Below, in pieces: positions 1-7,976 of a stretch of 64,000 bases of DNA; within the stretch, counting starts at the first letter, position 1; the number at the start of each line of letters is the position of its first letter. The notes beneath the pieces were generated by a model. That model had not been told where the DNA came from. It worked only from the letters and a program-made list of their open reading frames with translations, and searched no databases. Made by a program: the position numbers and the translations under genes. The stretch spans positions 545,501-609,500 of the forward strand of contig NZ_CP150290.1 in assembly GCF_038051995.1 (NCBI RefSeq), written 5' to 3'. Origin of the DNA: Paenibacillus sp. FSL H8-0537. Lineage in GTDB: Bacteria > Bacillota > Bacilli > Paenibacillales > Paenibacillaceae.

Positions 1-1
1 A

Positions 2-1720
2 GTGAAGAAAGCGCAGCCTTGGACGGTTATGTGCTCGTACAATCAAGTGAATGGCGCCTTTGCTTCCGAGAATGTAAAGCTGCTTACGGATATTTTGAAG
101 GATGAATGGGGCCATGAAGGTTTTGTCGTTTCCGATTGGGGCGCAGTTAATGAGCGTGACCTGTCGCTTGCAGCAGGCATGGAGCTGGAAATGCCCGCAA
201 GCAACGGCGTAGGCGAGAAAAAAGTACTTGATGCGATCGGCAATGGCACTTTGACTGAGGAAGCACTGGACCGTGCCGTAACTCGTCTGCTTCGCATTAT
301 TTTCAAATCGGTGGATGAGAAAGTCAAGGATGCTACGTATGACAAAGACGCGCATCACCAGTTGGCTAGAACGGTTGCTAGCGAGAGCATGGTATTGCTG
401 AAAAATAAAGGCGGCTTGCTTCCGCTTGCGAAAAACAGCCGTGTAGCGGTTATCGGCGCTTTCGCCGAGAAACCAAGATTCCAAGGCGGCGGCAGCTCCC
501 ATATCGTACCGACAAAGCTGGATAACCCAGTCGAAGAAATTAAAACGCTCGTTAGCGATGCATCGGCTGTTGTTTATGCGCAAGGCTATCACGCAGGTGA
601 TGATGCGCTTGATGAAGCGCTGATCGAAGAAGCGAAGCTTGCTGCAAGCGAGGCGGAGGTTGCTGTTATTTTTGCCGGCCTGCCTGATCGTTATGAATCA
701 GAAGGATATGATCGCGAACATCTCAACCTGCCTGAAAATCAAAATAAGCTGATTGAAGCTGTTGCCAGCGTTCAAAGCCGCGTCGTAGTTGTATTACTCA
801 ATGGATCGGCAGTGCTGCTGCCATGGCTGGATCAAGTAGATGCAGTGCTTGAAGGTTATCTTGGCGGTCAAGCTGTTGGCGGAGCCGTAGCAGATTTGCT
901 GTTTGGAGAAGTGAATCCATCCGGCAAGCTGGCAGAGACATTCCCGCTGAAGCTGAGCGACAACCCTTCATTCCTGAATTTCCCAGGTGAAGGCGACCGC
1001 GTTGAATACAAAGAAGGTATTTTCGTAGGCTACCGTTATTATGACAAAAAGGAACTAGATGTTCTGTTCCCATTTGGATTTGGTCTGAGCTACACGACGT
1101 TTGCTTACAGCGATTTGTTGCTAAGCGCGGCCAGCATCAAGGATACAGACGAGGTTGAAATAACGGTTAATGTAACCAATACAGGCAGCGTAGCAGGCAA
1201 AGAGGTTGTACAGCTTTATGTGAAGGATGTTGCAAGCACGGTCAATCGCCCAGAGAAAGAGCTGAAAGGCTTTAAGAAGGTTGCACTCGCACCTGGCGAG
1301 ACAAAGACGGTAAGCTTTGTGCTGAATAAGCGCTCCTTTGCCTACTACAATGTAGACATTAAGGATTGGCATGTGGAAAGCGGTGAATTCGCGATTTTGG
1401 TGGGACATTCCTCGCAGGAAATCGTTCTTGAAGCGACACTTGCAGTTGAATCTACTGTTAAATTGAAAAAGCATTATTCGCAAAATACGACGCTTGGCGA
1501 TCTGTATAACAACGAAGAAGCAACGGCTATTCTGCAGCCATATATGAAAAAGTTCCAAGAAAACAGCCCGCTCGCCAGCGTAGATGAAGATGATGCCCAT
1601 GCGGAAATGATGGTTAAAATGATGCAATACATGCCGCTTCGCAACCTGATGGCATTCGGTGGCGATGCCTTCACCAAAGACATGCTGGACCAATTAATTG
1701 TAGAGTTGAACAGCTTATAA
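2..1720 (+). CDS. GH3 family beta-glucosidase, 5' end outside the window
   Basis: Glycoside hydrolase family 3 enzyme, which removes terminal beta-linked sugars by a retaining mechanism. 572 residues are visible and the reading frame is open to the window edge, so the first part of the catalytic barrel is missing. The GH3 nucleophile motif VVSDWGAV is at visible residues 42-49, with Asp45 as predicted nucleophile. The GH3 C-terminal alpha/beta domain follows (GGSSHIVPT, about residues 160-170). A fibronectin-III-like domain lies at about 390-465 (NVTNTGSVAGKEVVQLYVKD). No export signal can be judged because the N-terminus is absent. A GPH symporter follows 37 bp downstream, so import coupled to intracellular hydrolysis is the likely job. 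The exact substrate (glucoside, xyloside or other) cannot be read from the sequence. Confidence 0.93.
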   Translation: MKKAQPWTVMCSYNQVNGAFASENVKLLTDILKDEWGHEGFVVSDWGAVNERDLSLAAGMELEMPASNGVGEKKVLDAIGNGTLTEEALDRAVTRLLRIIFKSVDEKVKDATYDKDAHHQLARTVASESMVLLKNKGGLLPLAKNSRVAVIGAFAEKPRFQGGGSSHIVPTKLDNPVEEIKTLVSDASAVVYAQGYHAGDDALDEALIEEAKLAASEAEVAVIFAGLPDRYESEGYDREHLNLPENQNKLIEAVASVQSRVVVVLLNGSAVLLPWLDQVDAVLEGYLGGQAVGGAVADLLFGEVNPSGKLAETFPLKLSDNPSFLNFPGEGDRVEYKEGIFVGYRYYDKKELDVLFPFGFGLSYTTFAYSDLLLSAASIKDTDEVEITVNVTNTGSVAGKEVVQLYVKDVASTVNRPEKELKGFKKVALAPGETKTVSFVLNKRSFAYYNVDIKDWHVESGEFAILVGHSSQEIVLEATLAVESTVKLKKHYSQNTTLGDLYNNEEATAILQPYMKKFQENSPLASVDEDDAHAEMMVKMMQYMPLRNLMAFGGDAFTKDMLDQLIVELNSL

Positions 1721-1757
1721 ATTAGCGTTAAAGCCAGGTACATGAGGAGAATATGCG

Positions 1758-3128
1758 ATGAGTGCGAATCAGACAGCAAGTGGCGTTCAAGACGACGCAT
1801 ACCACAAAGTAAGATGGTCGGAACGAATTGGTTATGGTTTTGGTGATGCAGCCAGCAACCTTATCTTCACAGGAGCAGCAACGTTTCTAACGTATTATTA
1901 TACGGACGTCATGGGACTTGCCGCAGGCGCAATTGGAACGATGATGCTGATAGCCCGTATATTGGATGCCTTCCTTGACGTCGGTGTAGGGGCATTGGTA
2001 GACAAAACGAAAAATAAGCATGGTAAAGCACGTCCATGGCTGCTATGGATGATGATCCCGTTTGCCGCTTCAGGCGTACTGCTCTTTACTTTCCCGGATG
2101 TAGGACCAGGCGGAGCCCTCGTCTATGCCTATGTCACTTATTTGCTCATGAACTTTATTTACTCGTTCATTAACATTCCTTATGGGGTGTTGAACTCGCT
2201 TATTACGCAAGACGGTTACCAGCGCTCGGTGCTCAACATCGTTCGTATGCTTGGTGCGCTTGCAGGGGCAATCGGTGTCAGCTTCGCTACTCAGCCACTG
2301 GTACAAGCATTTGGCGGCGGGGAAAAAGGCTGGATTTTAACCTTCTCCCTGTATGGCGTTCTGTCGCTCTTTATGTTCTACATCACTTTTAAATCGACGC
2401 GTGAGCGCGTAAAACCATCCGTGTCCCAAAAAGAAATTCCTTTCAAGCAAGGCTTGGGAGCGTTATTCCGCAATAAATATTGGGCGATTATGCTGATGTT
2501 TGCTGTCATTGTGTATACAAACAACGGCATGAGTGGATTGAACATTTATTACGCACAATATTTGCTGAAGGATGCTGGATTGCTGGGTATTCTCAGCTTT
2601 GCCGGATTGATTCCAATTGCAATTGGTTTGTTCTTGATTGCTCCGATTATTAAAAGGTATGGTAAACGGAACGTTGCAATTGTCGGAAGCTTTATTATGA
2701 TTTTAGGCTCGCTAGTCGTATTGATTGATCCAACGAATGTAACCTTTGTTATTCTTGGATTGGTAATCAAGGCGCTTGGTATGACGCCAATCATTGGTAC
2801 GATTTTTGCCATGCTGGCAGATACCGTAGAATACGGCGAATGGAAAACAGGCGTACGTACAGAAGGGCTCGTATACAGTGCAGGAAGCTTTGGTACAAAA
2901 GCAGGCAGTGGTCTTGGCGCAGCCATTATTGGCTGGGGGCTGGCGATTGGCGGCTATATTGGCGGACAAGAATCGATTAGCTCTGCCGCAAGCGGTGCGA
3001 TTCACTTCATGTTTATTTACTTGCCGATTATTTTGGCGGTTATCCAGATTGTCATCCTGTATTTCCATAAGCTCGATAAATTGTATCCGCAAATTGTTGC
3101 TGATCTGAAGGCTGTTAATAAAGGTTAA
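1758..3128 (+). CDS. GPH-family sugar:cation symporter (MFS)
   Basis: A 456-residue integral membrane protein with about 12 hydrophobic segments, of the glycoside-pentoside-hexuronide:cation symporter family (MelB/XynB-like). Family features are the N-terminal IGYGFGDAASNLIF, the loop DVGVGALVDKTKNKHGKARPW after TM2, and the late loop DTVEYGEWKTGVRTEG. The start is set by AGGAGA ending 8 bp before ATG1758. It sits just behind the GH3 gene and is probably cotranscribed with it, so it likely imports the oligosaccharide or glycoside that the GH3 enzyme hydrolyses. Sodium or proton coupling is known for the family but is not visible here. Confidence 0.9.
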   Translation: MSANQTASGVQDDAYHKVRWSERIGYGFGDAASNLIFTGAATFLTYYYTDVMGLAAGAIGTMMLIARILDAFLDVGVGALVDKTKNKHGKARPWLLWMMIPFAASGVLLFTFPDVGPGGALVYAYVTYLLMNFIYSFINIPYGVLNSLITQDGYQRSVLNIVRMLGALAGAIGVSFATQPLVQAFGGGEKGWILTFSLYGVLSLFMFYITFKSTRERVKPSVSQKEIPFKQGLGALFRNKYWAIMLMFAVIVYTNNGMSGLNIYYAQYLLKDAGLLGILSFAGLIPIAIGLFLIAPIIKRYGKRNVAIVGSFIMILGSLVVLIDPTNVTFVILGLVIKALGMTPIIGTIFAMLADTVEYGEWKTGVRTEGLVYSAGSFGTKAGSGLGAAIIGWGLAIGGYIGGQESISSAASGAIHFMFIYLPIILAVIQIVILYFHKLDKLYPQIVADLKAVNKG

Positions 3129-3149
3129 TAAGAGGTAATAAACAATTAT

Positions 3150-3360
3150 TTTATAAGTTGAACGTAAGAAAGCGATGGGGAGTGGAGCAACGGAGAGAAA
3201 GGTTGGAACTGGAGAGAGCGATAGCGTCCGCCTTTGTTTTCAGATTTCATCCTCAAAGAGGAATAAAAGAAAGAAATCAGAAAACAACAGCGGCTGGAAG
3301 TCCAACCTTTCTCGCAGTTGCGATCATAGCCCCATGCTAATCAATTGTTCAACTTATAAA
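3150..3360. repeat. 210-bp inverted-repeat element forming one long hairpin
   Basis: The outer 14-bp arms TTTATAAGTTGAAC (3150-3163) and GTTCAACTTATAAA (3347-3360) are exact reverse complements. Inside them a second pair of arms, 3196-3248 against 3275-3312, pairs almost throughout: AGAAAGGTTGGAACT with AGTCCAACCTTTCT, and TGTTTTCAGATTTC with GAAATCAGAAAACA. Two short open frames here are by-products of the palindrome. The layout suits a MITE-like or large REP-like insertion, or an RNA hairpin between the symporter and the HPr-like gene. No second copy was seen in the window. Confidence 0.7.
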
Positions 3361-3382
3361 GAATGAAAGGTGCTGGAAAACG

Positions 3383-3643
3383 ATGAAATCACATGACACG
3401 TTAACGAAACAAAATGGCTTTAATGTGTTGTTTGCGAAAGAATTCACGACGCTTGCATCTTCTTTCGAATCCGAGATCCGCGTCATTTGGCAAGCGAAAA
3501 ACATTATTTCCGATGGCAAAAGCATTTTGGGCCTAATGGCGCTTGATATTATGAAGGGCACCCCGATTAAGCTTACTGCTGAAGGTCCAGATGAGGATCA
3601 GGCGATCGAGAAATTGGCTGCTTTATTCGAAAGCCACGAATAA
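3383..3643 (+). CDS. HPr/Crh-like protein with regulatory Ser but no phosphorylatable His
   Basis: An 86-residue HPr-fold protein. The regulatory-serine region DGKSILGLMALDIMKG (residues 44-59) matches the HPr/Crh motif around Ser46, here Ser47. The active-site loop is altered: where HPr has GIHARPA, this protein has GFNVLFA, so the His15 position is Asn14 and Arg17 is Leu16. Phosphorelay from enzyme I is therefore not expected. In the family, HPr kinase phosphorylates the serine and the product can act as CcpA corepressor (Crh differs from HPr mainly by Gln15). The gene lies between a sugar symporter and an AraC regulator and ends at a terminator. A local role in carbon control is inference. 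AAAGG lies about 14 bp upstream of ATG3383. Confidence 0.8.
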   Translation: MKSHDTLTKQNGFNVLFAKEFTTLASSFESEIRVIWQAKNIISDGKSILGLMALDIMKGTPIKLTAEGPDEDQAIEKLAALFESHE

Positions 3644-3698
3644 GGAATGCACGCGTTCAGCAAAGCAGAGAAAATAGTACAGTAAATAAACCATAAAA

Positions 3699-3731
3699 GC
3701 AGGGAGAGGAAAACCTCACTCTGCTTTTTTT
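3699..3731 (+). terminator. Rho-independent terminator after the HPr-like gene
   Basis: Hairpin GCAGGGAGAGG-AAAA-CCTCACTCTGC (9 of 11 pairs) followed by seven T residues. It closes the GH3-symporter-HPr-like unit. Confidence 0.85.
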
Positions 3732-3881
3732 ATTGAATTTAATTGAAATCGAATGACAATTATATTTTTTAAATTAATCATTGTTTAATATGGTCGAAAA
3801 GGGCATTTATTATTAAAAAATGGCATCCGTTTAATTGTGTCAGATGTTTGAAAACTGTGCTATTATTATCGGAAAGCACCC

Positions 3882-3917
3882 AAAAAGCAGCGCCCCCACT
3901 ATAGGGGCTGTTTTTTT
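3882..3917 (+). terminator. Second U-tailed hairpin upstream of the AraC gene
   Basis: AAAAAGCAG-CG-CCCC pairs with GGGG-CTG-TTTTT, with seven T residues on the 3' side. It is about 90 bp before the AraC start and 150 bp after the previous terminator. A TATTAT box lies just upstream (3860-3865), so it could be a leader attenuator. The rest of 3732-4006 is AT-rich and shows nothing else. Confidence 0.5.
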
Positions 3918-4006
3918 ATAGAGAAATCATGAGTGGTATTGCCTTGTTGCAGCGGTCGTTCGCCACATCACGATGCAAGATAGCGTAGAGAGGGATGAAG
4001 GTCATC

Positions 4007-4828
4007 ATGGCAGTGTTTCAGTATAATCCGGAGCGTCCCTTTCGTGATGACCCGGATATGTATTTGCTTTATTGGGGCAAAGAGGCTTGTAAGCCTTGCC
4101 ATCTCGTAGGGCCGATTGTTAGGGAAAACTTTAAAATGCATTTTATCCATAGAGGAAAAGGGACTGTGAAGGTGGCGGGCAAAACCTACACGCTGACAGC
4201 CGGACAAGCATTCCTCATTTATCCGCAGGTGCTTATTTCCTATGAATCGGACGAGGAGGACCCTTGGACGTATTCCTGGATCGGTTTTTTTGGAGAGCAG
4301 GCGGCCCAAATTATCGCTCGGACAGCGATTACGCCAGAAAACCCCGTATTTCCCATGGATATGAAGCTGATGCCAACGTTGTATGATCAGTTAACGGAAG
4401 CGGTCGCCCACCGAGCCAGCAGTGAATTGCGCCTTCAAGCTATTTTGTATGAGTTTTTGTCGCTGCTTGTCGAGTTCGTTCCTTTAACGGACAGCAATAG
4501 CAGTAATGCCGCGCGCAAGCAGGAAGCCTACATTCACCGAAGCATGGAGTTTCTACACGCCCATTACAGTGAACGAATTACGATGGAGCAGCTTGCTGAT
4601 GTGCTCGGTCTGGATCGCAAATATTTGTCTTTTCTGTTCAAAGAGGCTGTAGGCATGCCGCCACAGCAGTATTTGCTTAACTATCGCATGAATAAAGCCT
4701 GTGAGCTGCTCGGCAAGGGCATATACAGCATCAGTGAGGTGGCGCGTTCCGTAGGGTATCAAGATGCGCTGCTTTTTTCTAAAATGTTCAAAAAGGTAAA
4801 GGGAACACCTCCGCGCAATTTTGAATAG
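4007..4828 (+). CDS. AraC family transcriptional regulator
   Basis: A 273-residue regulator with an N-terminal cupin-like sensor (about 30-150; GKTYTLTAGQAFLIYP is typical of sugar-sensing AraC proteins) and a C-terminal double helix-turn-helix (about 175-272; MEQLADVLGLDRKYLSFLFK and ISEVARSVGYQDALLFSKMF). ATG3995 is directly abutted by GAGAGGG and leaves no spacing, so ATG4007, five bases after AAGG, is preferred. It sits between the GH3/symporter unit and the aldo/keto reductase and probably controls one or both in response to a sugar. The ligand is unknown. Confidence 0.88.
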   Translation: MAVFQYNPERPFRDDPDMYLLYWGKEACKPCHLVGPIVRENFKMHFIHRGKGTVKVAGKTYTLTAGQAFLIYPQVLISYESDEEDPWTYSWIGFFGEQAAQIIARTAITPENPVFPMDMKLMPTLYDQLTEAVAHRASSELRLQAILYEFLSLLVEFVPLTDSNSSNAARKQEAYIHRSMEFLHAHYSERITMEQLADVLGLDRKYLSFLFKEAVGMPPQQYLLNYRMNKACELLGKGIYSISEVARSVGYQDALLFSKMFKKVKGTPPRNFE

Positions 4829-4936
4829 CTCATTAAAAAAAGACATTATTCCATAAATATCATCCTTGCTGACATAGGATTCATAGTCGTTTCCCGCTAC
4901 AATAGGTTTATATTCAACCTGAGGGGGAACAAATGA

Positions 4937-5926
4937 ATGAGCTATTTGGCAAGTCATAATCGATATGACACTATGACATATAATCGAAGTGGAAGAAGCG
5001 GACTGAAGCTGCCCGCTATTTCGTTAGGGCTGTGGCATAATTTTGGCGGTATTGATTCGGTAGAGAAGGGCAGAGAAATGGTAAGACGGGCATTCGACCT
5101 CGGAATAACACATTTCGACCTGGCGAATAACTACGGTCCGCCTCCGGGCTCGGCTGAGCAAACGTTCGGCAGCATTTTGAAAGCGGACTTTGCAGCTTAC
5201 CGCGATGAGTTGATCATTTCGACCAAAGCCGGTTACGGCATGTGGGAAGGGCCTTATGGCGATTTTGGCTCCAAAAAATATTTGGTGTCCAGCCTTGACC
5301 AAAGCTTGAAGCGGATGGGACTCGATTATGTTGATATATTCTATCATCACCGTCCAGATCCAAATACGCCGCTGGAAGAAACGATGGCTGCGCTTGACCT
5401 GATTGTGCGCCAAGGAAAGGCGCTGTATGTCGGCCTGTCCAACTATAAGCCGGAGCAGACGCGTGAGGCATCGCGCATTTTGAAGCAGTTGGGCACACCT
5501 TGTCTGATTCACCAGCCAAGCTACTCAATGATTAATCGCCATGTTGAGGATGGTTTGCTGGATGTGCTGGACGAGGAGGGTATTGGCTCCATCGTATTCT
5601 CCCCGCTTGCGAAGGGCATGCTGAGCGATCGCTATTTGAATGGCATTGCTCCGGATTCTCGCGCGGCTGGCCCAAGCGTATTTTTGCGCCCAGAGGAAAT
5701 TACCGATGAGCTTATCGCTAAGCTGCGCCAACTGAATGAACTGGCGGCTGGCCGTGGCCAGAAGCTGTCGCAAATGGCACTCGCATGGGTACTGCGTGGC
5801 GGAAGAGTGACTTCTGCGCTTATTGGTGCAAGTAAAGTCAGCCAGATTGAGGATGCCGTTCAGGCGCTTGCTGTTGCTCATTTCACCGATGAAGAGCTGA
5901 CGCTGATCGATCAGATTTTGCAATAG
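4937..5926 (+). CDS. Aldo/keto reductase, YghZ-like
   Basis: A 329-residue NADPH-dependent TIM-barrel aldo/keto reductase. The catalytic tetrad is visible: Asp61 and Tyr66 in FDLANNYGPPPGSAE, Lys97 in ISTKAGYG, and His137 or His138 in IFYHHRPDP. The opening (NRSGRSGLKLPAISLGLW) and the PPPG insert are those of the YghZ subgroup, which reduces L-glyceraldehyde 3-phosphate and other aldehydes. GAGGGGG lies 9 bp before ATG4937. An ATG four bases upstream opens only an 8-codon frame overlapping the start. A toroid-like gene follows 18 bp downstream, suggesting an operon. The natural substrate cannot be fixed from sequence. Confidence 0.9.
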   Translation: MSYLASHNRYDTMTYNRSGRSGLKLPAISLGLWHNFGGIDSVEKGREMVRRAFDLGITHFDLANNYGPPPGSAEQTFGSILKADFAAYRDELIISTKAGYGMWEGPYGDFGSKKYLVSSLDQSLKRMGLDYVDIFYHHRPDPNTPLEETMAALDLIVRQGKALYVGLSNYKPEQTREASRILKQLGTPCLIHQPSYSMINRHVEDGLLDVLDEEGIGSIVFSPLAKGMLSDRYLNGIAPDSRAAGPSVFLRPEEITDELIAKLRQLNELAAGRGQKLSQMALAWVLRGGRVTSALIGASKVSQIEDAVQALAVAHFTDEELTLIDQILQ

Positions 5927-5944
5927 GCATAGGGAGATGAGGCA

Positions 5945-6961
5945 ATGGCTATAAAGGCGCAAGCATTCATCCATCGAGTGCTGCTGACGCTTAAGGCACA
6001 TCTTGTAGAGGATGCCGATGGTGTCTATTATGAGCGTTTCCTTCATGCGGACAAGCAGGCAGGCCGAACTGATGTTTATGGAACGGCAGATGCCGCCAAT
6101 CTGTTATACACGGTTAACGGAATGCCGGAGCTGGAGGCGGATAAAGCCGCCTGGGTAAAGGAACTGCAAAGCTTTCAGGAGCAAGGCAGCGGCATGTTCC
6201 GCGGGCTTTACCATAATGAGCTGCATAGCGCGGCTTTCGCAATATCGGCTCTAGAGCTTTTTGATGGAAAGCCACTCTATCCGCTTCAGAAATTTGCAGC
6301 CTATAGAAGCAAAGAGGGGCTTTACGAATTGCTGGAGCAGCTGGATTGGATACAGCAGCCTTGGGGAGAATCGCAGAAGGGTTCTGGCGTCTTCGCAAGT
6401 CTGGTGCTCGCGCAGGAAGTAGACTCTGTGTGGGAAACCTGGTACTTCGACTGGTTGAAGGAGCAGGCAGATCCGGCAACGGGCTTGTGGCGTAAAGGCT
6501 GCATTGTCGATGGAGATGGCGAGCTGCGTGGTGCGCCGCTGTTTCATCATTTGGCCGGCAGCTTTCATTACCTGTTTAATATGGCTTATCGCAATCAGCC
6601 GATTCCATATGTGGAGGCGCTGGTCGATACTTGCATCGCCTTGTTCCGCAGCAAGCAGTGGGAGCAGCCGAAGGAGCAGCTTTCTTTTTTCGAAATCGAT
6701 TGGGTATACGTGCTGGGGAGCTGCCTGAAGCAAACCGATTATCGACGGGATGAAGTGCTGGCTGTTATTCGTGAATCGGCAGCACCGTTCCTTGCCTATA
6801 TCGAGAAATTGGGAGAACAATCGCCAGCAGAGCCGTTTGAAGACCTGCATTCGCTATGCGGCGCCGTAAGCGGCCTTGCAGTCATTCAACAGCTGGCACC
6901 CGAGCTTGTCCTTACTGATCGCCCGCTCCAGCTTGTATTGGATCGCAGGCCGTTCATTTAA
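5945..6961 (+). CDS. Conserved hypothetical protein, alpha-toroid-like
   Basis: A 338-residue soluble protein with no signal peptide or membrane segment. It is mostly helical with repeated aromatic and glycine turns (GTADAANLLYTVNGMP, MFRGLYHNELHSAAFAISAL, GSGVFASLVL, HHLAGSFHYLFNMAYR). This resembles alpha/alpha-toroid folds (six-hairpin glycosidase or prenyltransferase-like), but no catalytic motif is secure. Several conserved-looking acidic, Trp and His residues suggest an enzyme. GGAGATGAGG precedes ATG5945 and the gene follows the aldo/keto reductase by 18 bp. A role in handling a sugar made or used by the neighbours is inference only. Confidence 0.75.
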   Translation: MAIKAQAFIHRVLLTLKAHLVEDADGVYYERFLHADKQAGRTDVYGTADAANLLYTVNGMPELEADKAAWVKELQSFQEQGSGMFRGLYHNELHSAAFAISALELFDGKPLYPLQKFAAYRSKEGLYELLEQLDWIQQPWGESQKGSGVFASLVLAQEVDSVWETWYFDWLKEQADPATGLWRKGCIVDGDGELRGAPLFHHLAGSFHYLFNMAYRNQPIPYVEALVDTCIALFRSKQWEQPKEQLSFFEIDWVYVLGSCLKQTDYRRDEVLAVIRESAAPFLAYIEKLGEQSPAEPFEDLHSLCGAVSGLAVIQQLAPELVLTDRPLQLVLDRRPFI

Positions 6962-7069
6962 CGGTCTGTCTATTGAGCTTTTAATTTCTTTTATGTTTCG
7001 GTTTCTTCTACGGCATTTTGTGAAGACTTCCGAAAATTTTGTGGAAAAAAAGAGAGACGAATGCATAGT

Positions 7070-7108
7070 GCCGTGAAACCTTTGGAAAATGGGTTTCACG
7101 GCTTTTTT
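7070..7108 (+). terminator. Rho-independent terminator
   Basis: GCCGTGAAACC pairs with GGTTTCACGGC around a short loop, followed by six T residues. It ends the aldo/keto reductase unit. Nothing else is evident in the AT-rich 6962-7346. Confidence 0.88.
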
Positions 7109-7346
7109 ACATTCTTTATTGAAAAAAAACTTGATGAGCAGGAGTTGAGTTTGACTCTTGCTTTTGTTTATCAAGCAAGCGGGAGTAAATAACGAAGAAA
7201 TAGAATTGTGAGAGAAGCTGCAAATGTATCTACTAATCCAGTTTGAAAACTTTAAAAATTTTGGAATTTTTGGTAAGATTGTGGAGGTCTTTCGCGATTT
7301 TACTTTCAGTTAAGAAAACTAAAAAGATGATTAGGAGCGTGTAATA

Positions 7347-7538
7347 ATGACAAGATTTCGTAAGAAAATTAGCTTTTTACTACTGTGTCTTGTAATAGTA
7401 TTACCTACAATCGCTTCAGCAAGCACCAATAGTGGGGATGGTGCTGTAAGCGCTCTAGATGAGAGTGCATTCTATGACGCAGCAGGTAATATAATTGAGG
7501 TGTTAGAAGAACGGGTACAGTTGAGTCGATGGAATTAG
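7347..7538 (+). CDS. Short secreted or membrane protein, probably the N-terminal part of a frameshifted gene
   Basis: 63 residues. An N-terminal signal peptide (RFRKKISFLLLCLVIVLPT, predicted cut near ASA-STN, about residue 25) is followed by a short acidic stretch (YDAAGNIIEVLEERVQLS). TAGGAG precedes ATG7347 at good spacing. The frame stops at 7536. The frame of the next gene reads DGIRIMGTGNNTF straight after the point where this frame reads VQLS, so the two are probably halves of one exported, membrane-anchored protein broken by a 1-nt shift near 7525. The stretch is visibly more AT-rich than its neighbours. Confidence 0.5.
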   Translation: MTRFRKKISFLLLCLVIVLPTIASASTNSGDGAVSALDESAFYDAAGNIIEVLEERVQLSRWN

Positions 7539-7542
7539 AATC

Positions 7543-7827
7543 ATGGGAACTGGCAATAACACATTTAACCACATGAAATCGAAAGGTAGAACCTACAGTT
7601 TTGTGATTCAGCCTATGCTGACCTCAGGGGTTTCAACCATTTTTGTAGTCGGCGCTCAATACTTGTTCATGTGGTTCGATTATGGACAATTATTCGCGAA
7701 TGAGTTATTTGTGAAGGGCATTAAATCAGGATGGTATGTTATTTTGTCCCTATTTATAGTAATGTATACTGCACTAGCCATTATAAACGTAATCAGATGG
7801 GAATATCATAAGAGAAAATCGAACTAA
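7543..7827 (+). CDS. Small membrane protein, probably the C-terminal part of the frameshifted gene
   Basis: 94 residues with two hydrophobic segments, about 32-48 (GVSTIFVVGAQYLFMWF) and about 65-84 (GWYVILSLFIVMYTALAII), and a basic tail (RWEYHKRKSN). No ribosome binding site precedes ATG7543. The same frame is open a few codons upstream (DGIRI) into the end of the preceding gene, which supports one original gene. The family is not recognised. Confidence 0.5.
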   Translation: MGTGNNTFNHMKSKGRTYSFVIQPMLTSGVSTIFVVGAQYLFMWFDYGQLFANELFVKGIKSGWYVILSLFIVMYTALAIINVIRWEYHKRKSN

Positions 7828-7856
7828 AACTTATAGCAGCCGCGTCACACGCCGCC

Positions 7857-7889
7857 GAAGAAGCCTCTCGATTATCGTGAGGCTTCTTC
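7857..7889. terminator. Hairpin between convergent genes
   Basis: GAAGAAGCCTCTCG pairs with CGTGAGGCTTCTTC (13 of 14) around a 5-nt loop. There is no U-tract on either side, so termination strength is uncertain. Confidence 0.4.
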
Positions 7890-7976
7890 AAGCATAAAAC
7901 AACATATCGCAAGGCATCTGCACAGCTATGCCGCACGGCATGATCCTGGTCACATTCTAAATTGGGAGAGGCTTTC

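Noticed and set aside
3158..3366. Two short plus-strand frames between symporter and HPr-like gene
   Set aside because: They lie within the inverted-repeat element, have overlapping frames, and lack start signals.
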